From NCBI GenBank assembly GCA_003248755.1, contig QFQW01000018.1:1-53449 (forward strand): 53,449 nucleotides of DNA, given 5' to 3'. The notes beneath the pieces are model-generated. The model did no database searches, was not told the origin of the DNA, and was given only the letters and a program-made list of their open reading frames with translations. Source of the stretch: Chryseobacterium sp. (lineage in GTDB: Bacteria; Bacteroidota; Bacteroidia; Flavobacteriales; Weeksellaceae). The position numbers were made by a program, and so were the translations under genes. Below are positions 40,667 to 50,272 of the stretch, piece by piece (the first letter of the stretch is position 1; every line of letters starts with the position of its first letter).

Positions 40667-42997
40667 ATGAAGAAAATATTGACTCTATTTTTATTGGCAA
40701 TCTGTTCCAGCCTTTTAACAAAGTTGACAGCTCAGTTGTCATTTTTAACTTCTCCAGATTACGGGCAAGTGTTTGATGTGACTTATGACCCTATCAAGCC
40801 AGATGTTTTGTACGCCAATACAGTAACCAATCACATTGTGAAAAGTTCTGACAACGGAAAAAACTGGGAAGTTTTGTATTCTTTCCCATTAGACATAAGT
40901 TTGGGAACGATCAAGGATATGCGATGGACACTAGACCAGAAATATCTCAGTTTTATCGTGACTGCCGAAGGAACCACTCATAATCAGGTGATCATCATCG
41001 ACCCTGCCAATGGAAATGTCATCAAAAGGATAGATTCTCCGAACGGGAGTATGTCCGGCAACCTGATAATGTCCTATTCTGTTACAGGAAATGATTACGA
41101 GAACATTCTACTGCATACGACCTATATGTACAATTTTGGTCTTGTAACCGATGTTTTTTACACCAAAAATGGTGGAGACAGCTGGCAAAAAGTTTATACA
41201 AGTTCTAATAATGACGGTGTTCACATCAATAATGTTGCGATAAATCCGAACAACCCTAATAAGCTTTTCCTGGCAAGAGGATTTTCACCCGGCGAAAAAA
41301 ACGGGGGACTATTTGTTTCTGTCAATGGCGGGGTAAACTAAACAGAAAAAATCGCTGGCACTAATTATTCTGCGATCACATTTGACCCGGCAGATTCTCA
41401 AAAGATGTTTTTGGGATCGTTCTACCTAACAGAAACCCAAACCGAAAAGCTTTACAGATCTACAGATGGTGGCGAAAACTGGAACATTGTTCCAATCACA
41501 TGGACCGATCTTTCTACCAACAGCATCCAAAAGATTGTTGTTAATCCAAAAAACACGAACGAAGTGATGGTTTTGGAAGAGAATGAGATCGTGATATCAA
41601 AAGATGGCGGAAACACCTGGACGAATTATGTTTATCCGAGTAATGATCTGGAAAACAAATATTATTATGGACTGAATGCGACTTACAATCCTTCGAACAG
41701 CAATGAAGTCATCATCAGTTCAAATTATTACCCCTTCCATTCTTTGGATGGTGGAATCACATTATCGAGATTCAAAAATCCGTTTGCGAACAACACCGAC
41801 AGAGTCACCTTTCATAAAAATTCGGAAAAGCATTTGTATTATGGATTGAGAAGAGGTTTCATCCATCAGGATTTCCAAACCGGACAAGAAACAGGAATTG
41901 GTCTTATGGCTATCAATTTCTTTCCGAATTTCAGAAGTACCGGTCTCTATGCCGACCCGTTGGTTGCAGGAAGAGTTTACGTCACTTCAAGCAATTTTAT
42001 GGGTTCTACCTTTGCTGTAAGTACCAATCACGGTGCCAATTATTCTACAGGTTACAGTGATTATGGATTGAATATTATGAGAGTCGCTACATCCAAATCG
42101 AACACCAATCATTCCTGGGTTTCGTTTGACGAGTCAGTTAGGAAATTTGATTTCACCGATATGAGCGGAATCACAAGTCAGGAAGTGATGCTGCCTTCAT
42201 TCGGAACAGTTTTCGGAATCAGCATTGATGAAACTAATGAGAATCATGTGATTCTTTCCCAGAATAACAATGTTTATAGAACCACAGACGGCGGACAAAA
42301 CTGGACAACTTCTGCAAGCGGATTAGGGATATTGGAAAGCAATGTCGATTTCATTTATGACATCAGTAAAAATCCTTTCAACAAAGACCAATTGCTTTTG
42401 TCTACCACTCAGGGAATCTTTATCTCTAACGATGCTGGTGTAAACTGGACTCATATATACAGTGATAATGTTATCAACAGAGCCGAATTTTCGCCTTATA
42501 AAAACGGTGTAATCGTGGCAACATCCAATTTCATGAACGGAAGTGGCGAAGGTTACGCTTATCCGCCTTCACAAGTTAGAATCGTTTATTCAACTAATTC
42601 CGGACAAACCTGGAGTGAAGTTTCCCCTGAGAAATTAGGTTATCTTTTCTCAGAATCATCTGCAATTGATTTTCTGGATGATGAGAAGGCAGATATATAC
42701 TTCAGCACGTCAGATCTGGGATTGGTAAAATATCAGATCAGCCTGGAAACTCTGGGAACTAACAATAGTTCGTTATCAAAAACTGAACTCATTATCTACC
42801 CAAATCCAACTTCGGATTACATTAATATTTCTAACGATAAAGTCAAAGAGGCAGCGATTGTAGATTTCACAGGAAAAATTTTATTAAAATCAACTTCCAA
42901 AACAATTGATCTATCAAATCTTCCAAAAGGTGTTTACATCCTGAATGCAACATTAACTAACGGAAAACAAGTTTCGAACAAAATCATCAAAAAATAA
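40667..42997 (+). pseudogene. BNR/VPS10-like repeat protein with T9SS sorting domain, interrupted by an in-frame TAA
   Basis: The frame from the ATG at 40667 encodes a signal peptide and Asp-box (BNR) repeats (S-S-D-N-G-K-N-W, K-N-G-G-D-S-W, S-V-N-G-G-V-N). It stops at TAA 41339-41341, then continues in the same frame without another stop to 42997, with more Asp-boxes (S-T-D-G-G-E-N-W, S-K-D-G-G-N-T-W, T-T-D-G-G-Q-N-W) and a sorting domain (Y-P-N-P-T-S-D-Y-I). The TAA sits where the repeat calls for tryptophan (V-N-G-G-V-N-[W]-T). It would be 776 residues if intact. The downstream 530-codon part lacks a signal peptide, so it is unlikely to be a functional separate gene. Confidence 0.85.
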
Positions 42998-43018
42998 AAT
43001 TTCTTCATATCAAAAAAG

Positions 43019-43050
43019 AGACTTAGCAAAATTTGTTAAGTCTTTTTTTG
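43019..43050 (+). terminator. Terminator after the broken BNR gene
   Basis: 12-bp stem AGACTTAGCAAA/TTTGTTAAGTCT with one mismatch, followed by a T run. Confidence 0.85.
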
Positions 43051-43110
43051 TTTTTAAATCAAAGATTGGTCTCATATTTCCTTTTCTACTAGAACCAAAC
43101 TCTATTTCGT

Positions 43111-43118
43111 TATATTTG
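43111..43118 (+). promoter_or_regulatory. Predicted -7 box for the DUF2339 gene
   Basis: TATATTTG (TAnnTTTG) is 19 bases before the ATG at 43138. Confidence 0.5.
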
Positions 43119-43137
43119 TTAACAGAAAACACTTTTT

Positions 43138-45714
43138 ATGGAGATATTCTTACTATTGCTCATTTTGGTTTTTGTGATCATCATTCACAATAAATCGACT
43201 TCAAATCATCAGGCAACTCAAAATTCGATTAACCAGCTTCAGGAAAAACTGAATGCTTTGAAAACAGAAATTAATAGCAGACCTGTCAGCAAAATCGAGC
43301 CTGAAATCCCAATTATCAGAGAAGAAATACAACAGGAAGATATAACTCCAATTCCTGAAACCCCTCCAGTAAAAGAAGAAATCATAGAGGAAAAACAACC
43401 GGAAATCGTAGAAAACATCACTCCTGCTTTAGAAAACGAAATTCCTCTTCCAGAAAATAAAACACCGACAGTAGAACAAAAAGTGGCTTTCTCAACAGAA
43501 AACAGAGTAAGAGAAGTTCTGCCACCAAAACAATCCTGGATAGAGAAATTCAAGGAAAACAATCCTGACATAGAGAAATTTATTGGAGAAAATCTGATTA
43601 ATAAAATCGGAATTCTGATTTTGGTTTTAGGAATCAGTTTCTTTGTGAAATATGCAATTGACAAAGATTGGATTAATGAACCGGCACGTGTAGGAATCGG
43701 TATTTTGGCAGGTGCATTGGTTATGGGAATTGCTCATCGGCTGAGGAAAAATTATTCTGCTTTCAGTTCTGTTTTTGTGGCTGGAGCAATTAGTATTTTT
43801 TATTTCACAATTGGAATTGCTTTCCACGATTATCACCTGTTCAGCCAGACCATGGCATTCATTATTATGGTTGTCATCACCATTTTCAGCGTGTTTGTCT
43901 CCGTTTCTTATGACCGGAAAGAATTGGCAGTTTTATCATTGATTGGTGGTTTTGCCGTTCCTTTTATGGTGAGTACAGGCGAAGGAAATTACAAAGTTTT
44001 GTTCACTTACATTGCGATTCTCAATATTGGAATGTTGATGATTGCTTACTTCAAAAAATGGAATTTGGTTACTTTACTGGCTTTCATTTTCAGTTGCCTG
44101 CTTTATTCGGCTTGGTTTGGAAAAGGCTTTTACGACGACAAATTACCATATCGTGGAGCTTTGTTTTTTGCTACCATATTTTACATTATTTTCAGTGTGG
44201 CAACGGTTATCAACAACCTTAGAAACAAAGGCTCTTTTACGAAGCTGGAATATTTCATAATAGTTGCTAACACGTTCTTCTATTTCGGAATGGGAATCAG
44301 CATTATCGAAAATTGGAGACCAGAATTGAAAGGTTTGTTTACCGTTGTTTTGGCTTTGTACAATTTGGTTTATGCGATATTTTTATATAGAAAATTCGGG
44401 TTGGACAAAAATGCGATTTATCTTTTATTAGGACTGACTTTAACCTTTGTAACCTTAGCAATTCCAATCCAGTTTAGTGGAAATTATATCACTTTATTCT
44501 GGGCCGGAGAAGCAGTTTTACTGTTCTGGTTGTCTCAAAAATCGAAAATTGCAACCTTCAAATTAGGCGCAATTATCGTTCAGATTTTGATGTTTGGAAG
44601 TTTGATCATGGATTGGGAAAAATATTATTCAGGTAATTTGATGGAACTGAAACCTTTCCTCAACCGAATGTTCATCACAGGAATCGTTTCCCTTGCCTCA
44701 TTGATTTTTACTTACATTTTATTAAAAAAAGAGAAAGAAATTACCAATATTTTCAGTTTCGAATTCCATCCTTCTTATTACAGAAATATCATTTTAGGAG
44801 TCGGTATTTTGGTTGGATATTTTACCGGCATGCTGGAAATCAGTTATCAGGCCAACGAATACATTAGCAATTATTATTCGGCATTATCGTATTCGGTTTT
44901 GTATCATTTCTTGTTCAGCGTTGGTTTGGTCTATTTTGTTTTGAAGTTAAAAGACAAAGGCTGGAACAGTTTCACAATTCTTCTGGCTTCGGTTAATATC
45001 CTTTTATACATCGCAGTTTTCTACAAATTGACTTATAACGAGATGACGGAAAATTTCGTGATTAATCTATCTTCCAAATCGGCATATTTCATTCATTATA
45101 TTTTGCTGATTTGTCTGGCTTATTTTGGATATGTTTTAATTAAATTTAGGAATGAGAGTCTGTTTTCCAAACTTCTCAATCACAAATTAGCTTTGTGGGT
45201 TTTCGCATTTTGCATTGTTTATGTTTTGAGTAATGAAGTGATGATTCACGGATTGATGTTTACCAAAGACATTATTTCACCGGCTGAATTAGCGAAATAT
45301 CCTTTCAATAAAACGGGTTACAGCTACGAAAAAGAAATATTCATCGATGACAAATTCGAAGCCATAAAACTTCAAATCATCAAAATCGGTTATCCAATTC
45401 TTTGGGGCGTTTTATCTTTTGTTTTTTTGATTATTGGTATCAAAAAACAAAATCAGCCATTGCGTATTATTGCGTTAGCTTTACTCGGAATCACGATTAT
45501 AAAACTGTTTGTTTACGATATCAAAAACGTTTCAGAAACAGGGAAAATCATCGCCTTTATTTTACTCGGCGTAATGATTTTGATTATTTCGTTCGTTTAT
45601 CAAAAGATTAAAAGATTAGTTGTAGATGAAAAAAAGTTGTCTCCTGATGAAATTCTTGAAGAACCAATTGAAACCAATGAAAACAAAAAAACAAGTGATG
45701 AAGAAATTAATTAA
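43138..45714 (+). CDS. DUF2339-family polytopic membrane protein
   Basis: 858 residues. An N-terminal membrane helix (about 2-16) and a Pro/Glu/Lys-rich soluble segment (about 20-135) precede an integral membrane domain with more than 20 hydrophobic segments (about 157-830). The first is I-G-E-N-L-I-N-K-I-G-I-L-I-L-V-L-G-I-S-F, the typical entry into the DUF2339 domain. The role of this family is unknown; a transporter or envelope-assembly function is possible. The gene overlaps the DUF3999 gene by 17 bases, so the two are translationally coupled. Confidence 0.88.
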   Translation: MEIFLLLLILVFVIIIHNKSTSNHQATQNSINQLQEKLNALKTEINSRPVSKIEPEIPIIREEIQQEDITPIPETPPVKEEIIEEKQPEIVENITPALENEIPLPENKTPTVEQKVAFSTENRVREVLPPKQSWIEKFKENNPDIEKFIGENLINKIGILILVLGISFFVKYAIDKDWINEPARVGIGILAGALVMGIAHRLRKNYSAFSSVFVAGAISIFYFTIGIAFHDYHLFSQTMAFIIMVVITIFSVFVSVSYDRKELAVLSLIGGFAVPFMVSTGEGNYKVLFTYIAILNIGMLMIAYFKKWNLVTLLAFIFSCLLYSAWFGKGFYDDKLPYRGALFFATIFYIIFSVATVINNLRNKGSFTKLEYFIIVANTFFYFGMGISIIENWRPELKGLFTVVLALYNLVYAIFLYRKFGLDKNAIYLLLGLTLTFVTLAIPIQFSGNYITLFWAGEAVLLFWLSQKSKIATFKLGAIIVQILMFGSLIMDWEKYYSGNLMELKPFLNRMFITGIVSLASLIFTYILLKKEKEITNIFSFEFHPSYYRNIILGVGILVGYFTGMLEISYQANEYISNYYSALSYSVLYHFLFSVGLVYFVLKLKDKGWNSFTILLASVNILLYIAVFYKLTYNEMTENFVINLSSKSAYFIHYILLICLAYFGYVLIKFRNESLFSKLLNHKLALWVFAFCIVYVLSNEVMIHGLMFTKDIISPAELAKYPFNKTGYSYEKEIFIDDKFEAIKLQIIKIGYPILWGVLSFVFLIIGIKKQNQPLRIIALALLGITIIKLFVYDIKNVSETGKIIAFILLGVMILIISFVYQKIKRLVVDEKKLSPDEILEEPIETNENKKTSDEEIN

Positions 45715-46918
45715 TCTAATACCAATTCTGATAGCGGGTTTTTCCTTCGCTCAAAATTATCAGGGGAAAATCAATAAAGTATCGGAAAACGGATTGCATC
45801 AGATATTGCTAACTCCGGAAGTTCATTCTGCATCACAGAATAACATTGATTATTTAAGAATTTTTGATTCCAAAAATAATGAAGTGCCTTATGTGATTTA
45901 TGAAGGAAAGTCTAATAATTCCAGTTTCAAGAATTTCACAATCCTTTCAACAACTGCAGTTCCGAATGTTGCTACTTCCATCATTATCTCCAATGAAAAC
46001 GCATTGAATATTGACCATCTGACGCTGAAAATCGCCAATACGGATGTCGAAAAAAAGTACAATATCAGCGGAAGCAACGACCAGAAAGAATGGTTTGGTT
46101 TGGTCGGTAATCAGAAAGTAATCGGGCTGAATGACGCCGGTGAAAACTTTGTGGAACGTGATTTTGCTTTTCCTTTGAACAATTACAAGTTTCTGAGATT
46201 TGATTTCATCGATAAAAACTCGTTGCCTATCAATATTCTTGGAGCCAGTTTAGAAGAAAGTCATTCCGTCAATCAATCGAAGACTGAATTGCAAAACTTC
46301 ACTCAAAAAATTGAGACAGATAAAAAATTAAAACAAACCAAAATCACGATTACTTTCCCAAATCCACAAGTGATTGACGGAATCGGTTTCGAGATTTCTT
46401 CGCCAAGTTATTATCTGCGTGATGCGAGGATTTTGATTAATAAAACCAGAGTTTATAAAAAATCGACTGAAAATTATATTGAAAATATTTCTGCTTTTCA
46501 ACTCAATTCAAAAAGTCAAAACCGATTTGATGTTCAAAGTTTTTTTGCCAAAGAATTCACGATAGAAATTGACAATCAGGATAATCCAGCTTTGGAAATC
46601 AACAAAATCAATCTTTTTCAATCGCCTGTCAGTATTTTGACAGACTTGAAATCCAATGAAAACTATACCTTGAAAATTGACTCCACTTGGTCTGCACCGC
46701 AATATGACCTCGCCAATTCCGGAATCGATTTTAATCAGAATTATCCTACTGCAACTATTTCGAATTTAGAAAAAATAGAGCAATCAAAATCTAAAGAAAC
46801 GGCAAAAACCTTTTGGCAAACGCCTTTGTTTATGTGGATTTGTATTGTTTTAGCAGTTGCAATTATTGGTTATTTTGCGGTTGGGTTGATTAAGGATATG
46901 AATAGGGAGAATCAGTAA
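45698..46918 (+). CDS. DUF3999-family envelope protein
   Basis: 406 residues from the ATG at 45698. The open frame extends further upstream, but this start gives a proper signal peptide (K-K-L-I-N-L-I-P-I-L-I-A-G-F-S-F-A-Q). The mature part is beta-rich with discoidin-like strand patterns, and ends in a membrane helix (about 380-400, L-F-M-W-I-C-I-V-L-A-V-A-I-I-G-Y-F) with a short cytoplasmic tail. DUF2339 and DUF3999 genes recur side by side, which suggests a two-part complex with the sensor or binding part in the periplasm. Function unknown. Confidence 0.82.
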   Translation: MKKLINLIPILIAGFSFAQNYQGKINKVSENGLHQILLTPEVHSASQNNIDYLRIFDSKNNEVPYVIYEGKSNNSSFKNFTILSTTAVPNVATSIIISNENALNIDHLTLKIANTDVEKKYNISGSNDQKEWFGLVGNQKVIGLNDAGENFVERDFAFPLNNYKFLRFDFIDKNSLPINILGASLEESHSVNQSKTELQNFTQKIETDKKLKQTKITITFPNPQVIDGIGFEISSPSYYLRDARILINKTRVYKKSTENYIENISAFQLNSKSQNRFDVQSFFAKEFTIEIDNQDNPALEINKINLFQSPVSILTDLKSNENYTLKIDSTWSAPQYDLANSGIDFNQNYPTATISNLEKIEQSKSKETAKTFWQTPLFMWICIVLAVAIIGYFAVGLIKDMNRENQ

Positions 46919-46996
46919 TTTGAATCAAATCGTTTAAATCTAAATATTGAAAAACATCATTTACTTTTGCTTTAGCAGAATTTTGAGAAAAACATT

Positions 46997-47728
46997 ATGA
47001 AATCGAAATCCTATAAAATTTGCTTATTTATTTTATTTACAATAAATACTTTTGCTCAAGAAAATTTTGAAATTTATCAGATAAAAGACTCAAAGAAAAA
47101 TATTGAAAAAATTGAGAATAAATTCAAGAAAAACAAAGTCTTATTTAATGATAAAAATTATTTAACAATTTCAACCTGTAGCGGAGAATGGGGAGGAACA
47201 ATTAAATTTCGAGATAAATCAACACAAAAGATTTATTCTGCTGAATCAACTTGTCCAGTTTCTGTCGATAAGTTAAATGATGAATTTTATATTACCAATT
47301 CTTTGGCTCATCTGTCAGGATCTACTGAAATTCTGAAAATTAAAAATCCAACTGAAATGGAAATATACGAAGTTTCTAAACCAAGAAAAGAAAAAGGACG
47401 TTATATGAAATATGTTGGAGACGATGAATCACATTCAAAAAAAGGAACTGAACAATTATTAGATTCAATAGGAGCATTTACTCTTGCAACTTTTCAAAAT
47501 CAAAATAGATTTTATTATATAGTGACAGATTTTGAAAAAACTTATCTATCAAAAATTGAAAATAAAAAGTTTATAACAATTTCAGAACTTCCAATAACTG
47601 ACGTTTGGAGTTATGATCCAAAAATTATAAAAATATCTAACAATCATATCATTCTTTTATTTAATGATGAAAAAGTAAAAGGATATTTGGAAGCCGAAAA
47701 CAACAAATTGAAAATAATAACTGAATAA
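46997..47728 (+). CDS. Hypothetical exported protein
   Basis: 243 residues, not recognised. Signal peptide about 1-20 (C-L-F-I-L-F-T-I-N-T-F-A-Q), then a lysine-rich beta-strand protein. Features include T-C-S-G-E-W-G-G-T-I-K-F near 56-67 and a second cysteine in E-S-T-C-P-V, a possible disulphide. No sorting domain and no lipobox, so probably periplasmic. The gene is very AT-rich. It has no co-directional neighbour within an operon distance. Confidence 0.7.
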   Translation: MKSKSYKICLFILFTINTFAQENFEIYQIKDSKKNIEKIENKFKKNKVLFNDKNYLTISTCSGEWGGTIKFRDKSTQKIYSAESTCPVSVDKLNDEFYITNSLAHLSGSTEILKIKNPTEMEIYEVSKPRKEKGRYMKYVGDDESHSKKGTEQLLDSIGAFTLATFQNQNRFYYIVTDFEKTYLSKIENKKFITISELPITDVWSYDPKIIKISNNHIILLFNDEKVKGYLEAENNKLKIITE

Positions 47729-47832
47729 AAACTCCAACTAACATTGTATTTTTAATCTGCGAGAATGCTAGATTTTAAATTTTTCATTTCTTTTGCAACC
47801 AATATTTTTTATTCTAAATTACAAAACAAAAA

Positions 47833-47860
47833 AAACTTTCCGATTTTGGAAAGGTTTTCT
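47833..47860. terminator. Terminator in the duplicated hemL-end segment
   Basis: Hairpin AAACTTTCC/GGAAAGGTTT followed by TTCTTT, a close relative of the hemL terminator at 48911-48939. It may serve the gene ending at 47728. Confidence 0.6.
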
Positions 47861-47985
47861 TTATCTAATACTAAAACGTCTTAAAAGGCTCTAGTGTTTT
47901 ATCAATCTTTTCTCTGGAGTGTCCCAATTTTTAGAATAATTACGAGTAAGGTACTCGCACCAACTTGGGTAAACAAAATTTTGTT
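47848..47985 (-). pseudogene. Decayed duplicate of the hemL 3' end
   Basis: Bases 47848-47908 match 48927-48987 (hemL terminator plus last codons) at 54 of 61 positions without a gap, in the same orientation. Read on the minus strand it still shows I-D-K-T-L-E-P-F-K-T-F before a stop, against I-D-K-T-L-E-A-F-R-K-F in hemL. Weaker similarity, such as CCAACTTGG against CCACTTGG, continues to about 47985. The far boundary is uncertain. It explains most of the 334-base gap without a gene here. Confidence 0.7.
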
Positions 47986-48062
47986 TCACTTTTAAAAATA
48001 TAAATATTAAAACTTCGTTTATCCTTGTATTAGAAGAAAGTTCAAACAAACACTCGTCACAA

Positions 48063-48851
48063 ATGAAATTAATTATATTTTTTCTTGGAATTTCTACCTT
48101 TTGCTTCTCACAAAAATTTAGTTTTATTTACGAAACAAAATACAAACTGAATTCAGAAAATCCAGATGATGTCAATTCCGAAAATATGATTTTGGATTTA
48201 AAAAATAATGTTTCAATTTTTAGAGATTCAGTAGAAAAAGAAGCAGATTCACTAAAGCTGAATAATGGAAAGGAAATATTTAAAATGGGTGTTGAAAACC
48301 AATTCTATGTCAAAAAGAATCTTACTCAAAAAAGAATTGAAAAAGTAATAACTTATTTGGGAAAAGATTATCTTCTTCCAATTGAGGAAATATTGGATTG
48401 GAAAATCTCTTCCGAACAAAAAATGATTGGAAAATATAACTCTCAAAAAGCAGAAACTACGTATGGAGGAAGAAACTGGATTGCTTGGTTTACAACAGAA
48501 TTACCTTTTGGAGACGGTCCATATATTTTCAATGGTTTACCAGGACTGATTGTTTCTATCCAAGATTCAAACAATGATTATTCATTTAATTTGATAGAAG
48601 TCAAAAAAGACGGAAATATTTTTGACGCACGCACAAAAACAATAAAAATTGATTGGAAAAAATATGAAGCACTTGCAAAATCATATTTTAATGACCCATT
48701 TAATTTAAATTCAAGAGGGTGGAAAACAGCTACATTTACCGACGCGAATGGTACTACAGTGGATATTTCTATAAAGAACAAAGAACTGCAAAATAATATT
48801 CTGCAAGAAAATAATCCAATTGAGTTAAATCATAAAATAAACTACAAATAA
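48063..48851 (+). CDS. GLPGLI family protein
   Basis: 262 residues. A short signal peptide (about 1-16) is followed by a beta-rich protein with the family motif F-N-G-L-P-G-L-I-V-S-I-Q-D (about 158-170) and the preceding A-W-F-T-T-E-L-P-F-G-D-G-P-Y. GLPGLI proteins are a Bacteroidota-specific exported family of unknown function, often present in many copies. The gene is bracketed by the hemL remnant and the real hemL end, so it lies in a duplicated or inserted segment. Confidence 0.85.
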   Translation: MKLIIFFLGISTFCFSQKFSFIYETKYKLNSENPDDVNSENMILDLKNNVSIFRDSVEKEADSLKLNNGKEIFKMGVENQFYVKKNLTQKRIEKVITYLGKDYLLPIEEILDWKISSEQKMIGKYNSQKAETTYGGRNWIAWFTTELPFGDGPYIFNGLPGLIVSIQDSNNDYSFNLIEVKKDGNIFDARTKTIKIDWKKYEALAKSYFNDPFNLNSRGWKTATFTDANGTTVDISIKNKELQNNILQENNPIELNHKINYK

Positions 48852-48910
48852 AACTTCTACTAAGATTGCAAGATTAATTGCTGAATGAAAAAACCCAACA
48901 TAATACAAAA

Positions 48911-48939
48911 AAACCTTTCCAAAATTGGAAAGGTTTTCT
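48911..48939. terminator. Terminator of hemL, also usable by the GLPGLI gene
   Basis: Stem AAACCTTTCC/GGAAAGGTTTT with flanking A and T runs between convergent genes. Confidence 0.8.
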
Positions 48940-48943
48940 TTAT

Positions 48944-50224
48944 CTAATACTGAAACTTCCTAAAAGCTTCCAGCGTTTTATCAATCTCTGTATCACCAAT
49001 TGCAGACGAAATAAACCAAGTCTCATAACCACTTGGCGGAAGATAAACTCCTTGTTCCAAAACCTGATGAAACAGATTGTTGAACAAACCAATATTGGAA
49101 TTATTCACTTCATTAAAATTACTTGCAGAAGTTACATCAAAGAAAATCGACATCATACTTCCCTTTCGGTTGATGCGGTGTCGGATTCCTTTTTCATTCA
49201 ATATTTTTCCGATTTCGAAGTCTAAAGTTTCGGTTGTTTTATCAAGTTTTTTATAGAAATCAGCATCCTGCTTTATCAATTGTAAAGTTTTAAGTCCAGC
49301 TCTCATTGCGAGAGGATTTCCACTCAAAGTTCCGGCTTGATAAACGCGTCCTCTTGGCGAAAGCCAATTCATAATTTCGTTTCTTCCGGCAAAAGCACCA
49401 ACAGGCAATCCGCCACCAATAACCTTTCCATAAGTTACTAAATCCGCTTTAACACCCAAAGCTTCCTGCGCTCCACCAAAAGCCAAACGAAATCCTGTCA
49501 TTACCTCATCAAAAATCAATAATGCACCATTCTCATCACAGATTCTTCTAAGGTTTTGAAGGAACTGATTTTCCGGCAGAATACAACCCATATTTCCGGC
49601 AATCGGTTCTACAATAATCGCCGCAATCTGCTCAGGATTATTTCTGAAAAGGTCTTCAACCTGTTCGATATTATTGTACTCTGCTAACAAAGTATCTTTC
49701 GCAGTTCCTTGAGTAACTCCCGGAGAATTCGGACTTCCAAAAGTCGCCATTCCACTTCCCGCCTGAATCAGAAATGAATCCGAATGACCATGATAACAAC
49801 CTTCAAACTTGATTATTTTTTCTCTCTCTGTGTAACCTCTTGCCAAACGAATAGCGCTCATACAAGCTTCGGTTCCGGAAGAAACCATTCTGATTTGGTC
49901 AACATTCGGCACATTTTCTACAATGAATTTCGCAATTTCCGTTTCCAGTTCCGTAGGTGCTCCGAAAGAAAAACCTTTCTCTGCCTGCAGTTTCAGAGCT
50001 TCCAAAACTTCGGGATGGGTGTGACCCAGAATTGCTGGTCCCCATGAGTTGATATAATCGATGTAAGTTCTGTCATCTTCATCTGTAAGGTAAGCCCCTT
50101 TTGCAGATTTCATAAAAATCGGAACACCTCCAACCGATTTGAAGGCACGGACCGGCGAATTAACACCGCCCGGAATATATTTGTACGCTTCTTCAAAAAG
50201 CGCTGAACTTCTTTGGTATAACAT
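48944..50224 (-). CDS. hemL: Glutamate-1-semialdehyde 2,1-aminomutase
   Basis: 426 residues, the standard length. The PLP lysine is K267 in V-T-Y-G-K-V-I-G-G-G-L-P-V-G-A-F, with D239 in L-I-F-D-E-V-M-T-G-F-R. M-V-S-S-G-T-E-A binds the cofactor phosphate. It makes 5-aminolevulinate from glutamate-1-semialdehyde, the substrate that HemB (at 1700-2686) uses next. A 14-bp tandem repeat sits directly before its start codon. Confidence 0.97.
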   Translation of the reverse strand: MLYQRSSALFEEAYKYIPGGVNSPVRAFKSVGGVPIFMKSAKGAYLTDEDDRTYIDYINSWGPAILGHTHPEVLEALKLQAEKGFSFGAPTELETEIAKFIVENVPNVDQIRMVSSGTEACMSAIRLARGYTEREKIIKFEGCYHGHSDSFLIQAGSGMATFGSPNSPGVTQGTAKDTLLAEYNNIEQVEDLFRNNPEQIAAIIVEPIAGNMGCILPENQFLQNLRRICDENGALLIFDEVMTGFRLAFGGAQEALGVKADLVTYGKVIGGGLPVGAFAGRNEIMNWLSPRGRVYQAGTLSGNPLAMRAGLKTLQLIKQDADFYKKLDKTTETLDFEIGKILNEKGIRHRINRKGSMMSIFFDVTSASNFNEVNNSNIGLFNNLFHQVLEQGVYLPPSGYETWFISSAIGDTEIDKTLEAFRKFQY

Positions 50225-50227
50225 TTT

Positions 50228-50255
50228 GGTTGATAGTTGTTGGTTGATAGTTGTT
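50228..50255. repeat. Two perfect 14-bp tandem repeats
   Basis: GGTTGATAGTTGTT occurs twice without a gap in the 48-base spacer between hemL and the glucosaminidase gene, covering the hemL leader. It is a simple tandem duplication. An effect on hemL translation is possible but not shown. Confidence 0.7.
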
Positions 50256-50272
50256 AGTCTAATCTCTAAATT

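Noticed and set aside
41405..42997. Independent gene starting at ATG 41405
   Set aside because: It is in the same frame as the upstream part, lacks a signal peptide despite a T9SS sorting domain, and begins in the middle of a repeat. Treated as the second half of one interrupted gene.
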